Assembly (NCBI RefSeq): GCF_003073045.1
Contig: NC_037596.1
Coordinates: 12,335,950-12,399,949, forward strand
Direction of reading: 5' to 3'
DNA: 64,000 bases
DNA from: Pomacea canaliculata
Taxonomy: Eukaryota; Mollusca; Gastropoda; Architaenioglossa; Ampullariidae
Below, one piece after another: positions 58,115 through 64,000 of this stretch; the stretch's first letter is position 1, and each line of letters begins with the position of its first letter. The position numbers were made by a program, and so were the translations under genes. A model generated the notes under the pieces. That model was not told where the DNA came from, ran no database searches, and was given only the letters and a program-made list of their open reading frames with translations.

Positions 58115-60905
58115 ACACAATGCTAATCTGAAAATCAACTCGTAAGATTTGTTCCACATGCCATCATGTCAGTTTGTGTGTTTTAAAGCTAAGCAATAAA
58201 CTCTGGTGTAGTTCTAACAATAAACTTTCAGCATAAAAAACAATTGGCCTGTACTCAGATCTTCTTCATTTGTCCTTTTGCATGTACCAGATCTTACACT
58301 TATATAACAGTTCCTTCACTATTCACAAACATTTCTTCAACAGTCAGACCTCAAACAGGGAAACGCTCTTTGACACTTGTTTTAAATTTATAAATCATTC
58401 ATTACAACAAAACAGTAATCACGACCATTGCCTTTTAGCTTGTCTGTAACAGGCTGTACAGTGGCTGAGAAGATCTTTTCCCTCCAGAAAATTATAGAAT
58501 ATATTATTTTAATATTTTGTTTTTATTCCAGTGGCTCGGGCGAACTCGTGATTGTTTAACTAGGTCTGAGTTGATCAGTCCATCAACATCCCATTACATA
58601 GAAAAAACAGGAGAAGAAAACAGACGAATCAGGACGGAAATTGTCATTTTTTGGCTGAAATAAAGAGTCAGAGATAGCATGGTTCACGTAAAAACATGAC
58701 ATCCATTTTGGAAATTTGAGACTGTTTATTTTTTGGTCACTAACATCTGGCACAGAGATGGACAAATATTAACAGATAAATGAATCAAGGAAATGCATTT
58801 CAACTATGTACAAACATAGTTTGGAGTGGAAGAAAGCAAAATGCAGTCATATGCTAAGAAATAGTTGTAAATTATACAAAGGTACATTCTTTTGAAAACC
58901 TCTTTATAACATTTGTAATGTTGCATCACATCTCATGGGTATTAGGCATTCCCTGGAATCCATGGAAGACTTCATGTTGTCCATTCTGACATCCAAATGG
59001 TGCATCCTTTGTTCACAAAGCCACGGGGCCTTTACTCTGATTTATTTTAAATGCGGTTTTGTATGTGACAGTGATGTAAACATGGTGACATCACATTCTG
59101 AATGAAAAGGGAGAATTGTTGATTAACAGTGGATAGAGCAGAATTAGGCCATGCAAGAAAAGGGAGATAAACTGAAGACATGTACATTTTGTAGATATGA
59201 ACAGCATTTTTTAAGTTTTGAAAATGTTTGACATAATTACAATTTAATTTGTTCTGGAAATTGGTACATGATAAGAATGTATATCTACTTCTCTTGTAAT
59301 GAAAGTCAGTCAAAAGAAAAATACGATCTCGAAATGAAATTTTGCTATGAAGTTTGAATAATGTCTGAAAAAAACTGTGATTTGTACACTTGGCAGTGTG
59401 AGAGAAGATGACGAATACTCTTTTGCCTCTGTGGTACTTTAATAGGGGAGAACACTTTGAGTCCACACACCCTGTGTAAAAAGAAACCACAACTACATCG
59501 AGTAGAATACCCTGCTATACCCCTGTTAGAGAAATACATATGTGTAATACAGAGCCAATCATACATATAAACATATGAGACCGACACAAACAATTCTACA
59601 GTAAAAATCAACGCGTAAGGTAAGTTCCTCATTTCATTATATCAGTATATGTATGTGTGTGTGTTAAAATAATCTATGCATAAAGACAAGTTTTTAAATG
59701 CCCATGAACATAAGTGTCTGTAGTTGTATTTGCACATGGAAACAGACACTTTACCAAAGTTTGTGTTAAAAATTTCTCTACATAAGACTAAGCTTTTATC
59801 TCTTTATACAAGGAAGACAGTTCTTCATAAAACATTTGTCACCCTAGAGTCAAAACTTTCTTACTTTATTTTTAAATATCTTGGTCTAAGCTACTTCATC
59901 GTTTTGTTGTGCTTTTACTCTTTACAGATAGTTTAATGCAAATAATAAAAACGTTTCATGCCTTCATGCTTTGCTACCAGTCTATTATCACCAATCCCTA
60001 TATCACACAAGTCATATTCTTTATAATTCATTTTATTCTGCTTATTACTACATCACTTTTCCCTGTCGTTTATTCATTTATCATGCACAGACAAATCGAC
60101 AGAAAAACAGAATAAGGATAAGAAAGAAAAAGATCATACGATTTTTACTGTGGGTATAACTAGCCTTTTTACGGTGGGAAAATAACTAAATTTAAAAATC
60201 GTATTCATTCTTATAATAACAAGGTTAGCACTTATCTCTCCATGTAACGACTAGCAGTACTCACTGTTTATCTCGGTGTTTATACAATGTTTATACTTAT
60301 AAACTATGCTGTCGCTCTTTAGACGCACAATGCAGGTCGGATAACCTTTGGGATTATCCTCCAGTTTCTCTTACTGGTTTTATATCACTCACAAAACCAC
60401 ATTAGAGCTGGTGACTCTCTATATTTTTAACGTATGTAAATAAAGCGATAACAAGCTAAAATAGAAATATATACTAAAATATTGCAATAAGCAATACTAA
60501 ATAATAATACAAATAATACAATACTAAAAAGCTAAATTTAAAATAACTTAAACATTGTTTCAAGAGATTTTGTATTGAAACATTTAATTGTTAATTTTCT
60601 GAAAGTCCATTATTTCTTATGTTGAAAGTTAAATGTTAGAACTATGCCAGACTTCATATGTCTTTCCATGTATCCAATTTTATGTACCGGGCCTTTTATA
60701 ACAGTTTCTTTACTATTCACAAAAATATATTTAACCAGTGAAACGTGCGCACCTTCCTCTGCCCAGAGTCTCACGCGCAAGTGGACTTCTATGGTTCTTG
60801 TTTGCCGAGACATACGAAGTTTCGGTTCTGTTACATGAGTGAATAATAATAATCATAATCATCATAATCATAATCATAAAAAATACTAAATTTGTAAAGA
60901 GCATA
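58115..60905. other. Right-copy region with a 3.07-kb deletion junction
   Basis: Matches 9575-10068 and then 13141-15440; the junction is near 58597. A degraded tail cassette is at about 60310-60380. Confidence 0.6.
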
Positions 60906-60910
60906 CTTAC

Positions 60911-60935
60911 ACCCCTAAGCAGCATGCTCTTAGCG
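60911..60935 (-). CDS. Gene E candidate 25-bp micro-exon
   Basis: Length, acceptor (GATCTTAAG) and donor (GTAAGTATGC) match gene A's candidate micro-exon. The frame ALRACCLG stays open. Confidence 0.35.
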
Positions 60936-63816
60936 CTTAAGATCAAGAGCAAAACATGGACAGCATACGAGGGACAAAAAAACTAACAAATAACATATGA
61001 GCTAGAAATGAATAAACAACCGTACTAAACGAAGAATAAAATAAATGTAGATGGCCACGTTATAATTGTTCTTACTATAACAAAGCTTTGTGTGACTTGA
61101 CTAATAAGGCTGGGTATTATACTCGTTATCTGTGGCCGGGAATCGTTTTGTAAAGATCATGTACGAGGGTTTGCTATCTTATCCGCTGTGTATTAAGTGT
61201 GTACTTACCAGACTTACCAGTCACGCTGAATATTCGACCTTGGCCCATGATCCTCGTCTCTTAGGCCGGTGTTAACACAAGGAAACAAACTTTCTCAGGA
61301 AATCCCTCTCACAAACAGCGGTCTTCTGATGCTGAGAAAGTCAAGTATGATTCCATAGAACAGACTTTTATTTTACTACAGAAATAGCAATTCAGTTTCT
61401 CACTCATTATCTCTCAGTCAAAAGTAAAAACTTTTATCTACATATCTTTAGTTAGTACTTTTGAAAGTTTTATTAGACAACACACTGTAGGTTTTAAGTT
61501 CTTATTAGCTTTAAATTCTGTGTACCTTATGTATACTATTCATGAACCTTTTACGTCTTATACATAAATGTTATAGATATATATATATGTTTAAGGCTTA
61601 ACCCTTAAAGCAAATCCATCGTTAATTTCTTTATTCTTCTGTCCACTCCTGCAAACTTTTCGCCAAAAAAAAAAAGGAATCATGTTAATAAAATTTAATG
61701 TAGAAAACATGCAGTAAAGATAAGAAACTTGATAAAATGTTCACGGGACTATTTTTTTCAAATCTTTATTTCTGAGAATTTGTATTGGGAATATCAAAAT
61801 GTAAATCTTTTGAGCCCAATTAAACAGGATTATACAGTTAAAACCTCGATTGTCACTTCAGTGAGAACTGAAACTACAAGGGTCACAATCTCACCTCTAT
61901 GCCACTCTGCCATCCGACTTTATTTCAGGAAGTCTTGTTTCCTTCTCTTCTATCATCTCTCTCACTTTGTAGTGTGAATTGCTTCGAGCTGAAGGTCGTC
62001 ATTTTCTACCAACAAACTATTCAATCAAGTAACCATACTAAGAGCAAACCTATGTATTTCATATGCCAAGAAATTTTCACACGTTTATTAGTTGATTAAA
62101 ATACCTTGATACATGATTTATTTACGAAAAAAAAGGTTTTTGGAGAAAATTATTTCAAGACTTCATTAATAAGTCTAGATGTTAATTATGTTTGAAATAG
62201 ATAGATACCATGAAAATTAAATGTACTTACCAAAGAATAATGTCGCTGGCGTTTTCCGTTCCTCATACCATGGACGCGTACAAACATCCAATATGTCTGT
62301 CGGTGTTCATACTATGCGGTGACTTATATAAATTATAGTAAACACACTTATAGCTCGTGGAGAAAAGGGAGGGTTAAGTTTCTCTTTATTTAACCCTGGG
62401 GCGCATAGATCGTACTTGATGATGTGCATTGAACAACAGTTTAATACGAACTCGTCTGATATCGCACTTTAGATACATAAAGCCGGATATTCTCTGGGGT
62501 TCTCCGCTACTTCTTCGCTGCCCCTCCCCCTAATTTTATCTAATTCACAAAAACAAACAGAGCTGGTGACTCTGTCATTTCAAAATGTATACATACAGCA
62601 ATTACAAACAAAGACAGAAATCGAAACAACAAAATATTTAAAAAGTTAGCTATTGCTTATTTGAAAAAAAACTGCGTGTTTACTTCTTAAAATTACAGAA
62701 CTAACAGTATTCAGGTATTATTAGAGCCATCTTATTGGCTACATTTAAAGTCGTTTATAAAGAACGTCAGTCCTTCCATTACCTCTTTTTAAAATCGTAC
62801 CATATTTTTGCACTTTGACCTTTCTAATGGCACAAATACCAGCAACAGCGATCAAAGCTACAGCAGCCACAATGCCGCACACGAGTTCGATGTTTATTGT
62901 TGTCCCTGAAGTTAGCTCTGGTGCTGAAGCAACAAAAGAATTCTATTTCCTGATACAGGTCATGTTTTCATGTACATTGACATTGGTAGTTTAACATTAC
63001 AGATTTATTTAGTCAGACTTTATTCTATCAATATGATCACACTAAAAAAAAAAAAATCAAAAACAAAACAGAAACAGCTTTTTTATTAGCGTTAGAACAC
63101 ATTTTTAATAACTATACTAAATATAAAAATTAATCATCTATCATGTTTCAAAGGTGACAGTTATAAAGATGAGGATTTTAAAAAATACTAGTGGAGTACA
63201 TGTCTCAAATAGTATACCAAGTATATGCAGACGTATTCTTAATTTTGCGTTATTGTTGAGATACCATTACTGATATTATTCTAACTAGCAGTAATTAAGT
63301 ATAGCCTTGCAGTTCTTAACTGTACCTTTTAACCGTCCAAATTGCTAAATATTGCACGACAGAACAAATGCACATCGATACCTCGACTGTGTGCAAAAAG
63401 AGTTGATTTTCTTACTCTTACTAACCTTTACTTTTCTAACTTATGTCTAAAATCTCTTTCGTTAACCTAAACAACTGGCCAAAATTAATCCTTAGTAATA
63501 GGTATCTTTTTAATCGTGTACTTACTTGACTCATCTAACACAATGAAAGTTGTGTTGGAAGAGCCCCAGTCATTGCTTAGTGTCAATGTCCAGTTTCCAC
63601 GGAAACTGTCGTCTCTCTCGAGCTGAAGACTTAGGACGAGGTCAGGTGGATTCCCAGTAAGGATGCAGTTCACTTCCCTAGTGTTGTTTTCTTGTAAAGT
63701 GAGTAATGTCAAGAGGCATCCATTGACTGCTGTGGTGTGAGCCTTGACACCAAACGTTACAGTGTCAACACCATGATTGATGATTTTCGTTGACTTGTAA
63801 ACAAACTGAGGATGAC
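60911..63816 (-). CDS. Gene E: 3' part of an Ig-family membrane protein (paralog of A)
   Basis: Seen here: 63816-63526 (Ig-like, 291 bp), 62923-62783 (TM, 141 bp) and 60935-60911 (candidate 25-bp micro-exon). Exon lengths, phases and splice sites equal those of gene A. The signal and first two Ig exons would lie to the right of the window. Differences in the TM exon include CAIRK for CANRK and QKYGTILKR for QRYDTIFKK. The tail exons proposed for gene A at 12.0-12.55 kb have no counterpart, because the right copy lacks that 3.07 kb; gene E must end elsewhere or its tail is lost. Confidence 0.6.
62231..62311 (-). other. Right-copy version of the YEHRQTYW cassette
   Basis: The 81-bp open segment YEHRQTYWMFVRVHGMRNGK ends at GTAAGTAC. 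It is kept open after the 45-kb duplication, but its place in a transcript is unclear, as for 16787-16867. Confidence 0.25.
62783..62923 (-). CDS. Gene E transmembrane exon
   Basis: Acceptor TTGCTTCAG, donor GTAATGGA. The membrane span is identical to gene A's; the juxtamembrane part reads RKVKVQKYGTILKR and keeps the YxxI spacing. Confidence 0.7.
63526..63816 (-). CDS. Gene E Ig-like exon
   Basis: Paralog of gene A exon 4. The frame is open (HPQFVYKSTKIINHG; GNWTLTLSNDWGSSNTTF) with acceptor TTGCAG and donor GTAAGTACAC, phase 1 to 1. Confidence 0.75.
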
Positions 63817-64000
63817 CTGCAACAGTTAAAAGAACACACACTTTTTTACAACTTATATAACTACAGTACTTATTTCAAACTTAACGAAATTTGTATTAAG
63901 AATATAAATCATTATGAATTGTTTCATTATGAAATGTGATTACGGTGTACATACATTTTAAAACTGACAGCTTTGTTGCCAGATTTCATTATATAATAAA

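Larger units (their letters stand above)
44630..64000. repeat. Right copy of the ~45-kb-period segmental duplication
   Basis: The partner of 150-18524 in direct orientation. It lacks the hAT, MITE and RTE-fragment insertions of the left copy and has its own: 50760-52105, 53579-56570 and 56721-58109. About 3.07 kb (left-copy 10069-13140) is missing at 58597. Confidence 0.85.

Overview
The window reads as an animal genome, most likely a mollusc and probably a gastropod. It is AT-rich, has short exons bounded by canonical GT/AG sites in long introns, contains non-LTR retrotransposons, small hAT-type elements and long CA microsatellites, and shows no bacterial operon structure. The species assignment is an inference; no rRNA or mitochondrial marker is present.

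The core is a cluster of single-pass membrane proteins with immunoglobulin-like ectodomains, on both strands. Left to right: gene D (+, only its 3' end, about 3.0-5.7 kb); gene A (-, signal exon at 22.97 kb, three Ig-like exons, TM exon at 17.3-17.45 kb, candidate tail exons down to 11.96 kb); gene B (-, signal exon at 31.5 kb and two Ig-like exons, broken in its fourth coding exon at 25.4 kb); gene C (+, ectodomain exons from 39.6 kb, TM at 46.5 kb, tail to 49.2 kb); gene E (-, 3' part only, 60.9-63.8 kb). D and A converge, B and C diverge, C and E converge. Nearly all exon junctions are phase 1, so exons can be gained, lost or exchanged without losing frame. Just after the transmembrane exon both families appear to use a micro-exon (28 bp on the plus strand, 25 bp on the minus strand) that changes the phase from 1 to 2.

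The region arose by nested duplication. A segment of at least 18.4 kb (about 0.15-18.5 kb) recurs at 44.6-64 kb with a period of about 45 kb. Inside each copy an older duplication of about 5 kb (about 6.8-12.1 kb against 13.1-17.1 kb) multiplied candidate tail cassettes. Genes A and B come from a third duplication. Comparing the two large copies exposes later events with clean empty sites: a composite hAT element, a second hAT element, an RTE 3' fragment and a GC-rich MITE only in the left copy; a near full-length RTE-like LINE, a TG..CA element of 1.39 kb with a 5-bp target duplication and a 1.3-kb unidentified insert only in the right copy; and a deletion of about 3.07 kb in the right copy that removes two proposed tail exons.

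The middle (31.6-39.6 kb) holds mainly repeats, including a Tx1/L1-like LINE with ORF1 and an ORF2 lacking its endonuclease and most of its RT. The most interesting readings are the shared micro-exon architecture, the frame-shifted tail of gene D, IRF/ISRE-like boxes upstream of the signal exons of A and B, and a composite hAT element that carries 108 bp copied from 8 kb away. Together these suggest a rapidly evolving family of immune-type or recognition receptors. That function is inferred from architecture only.
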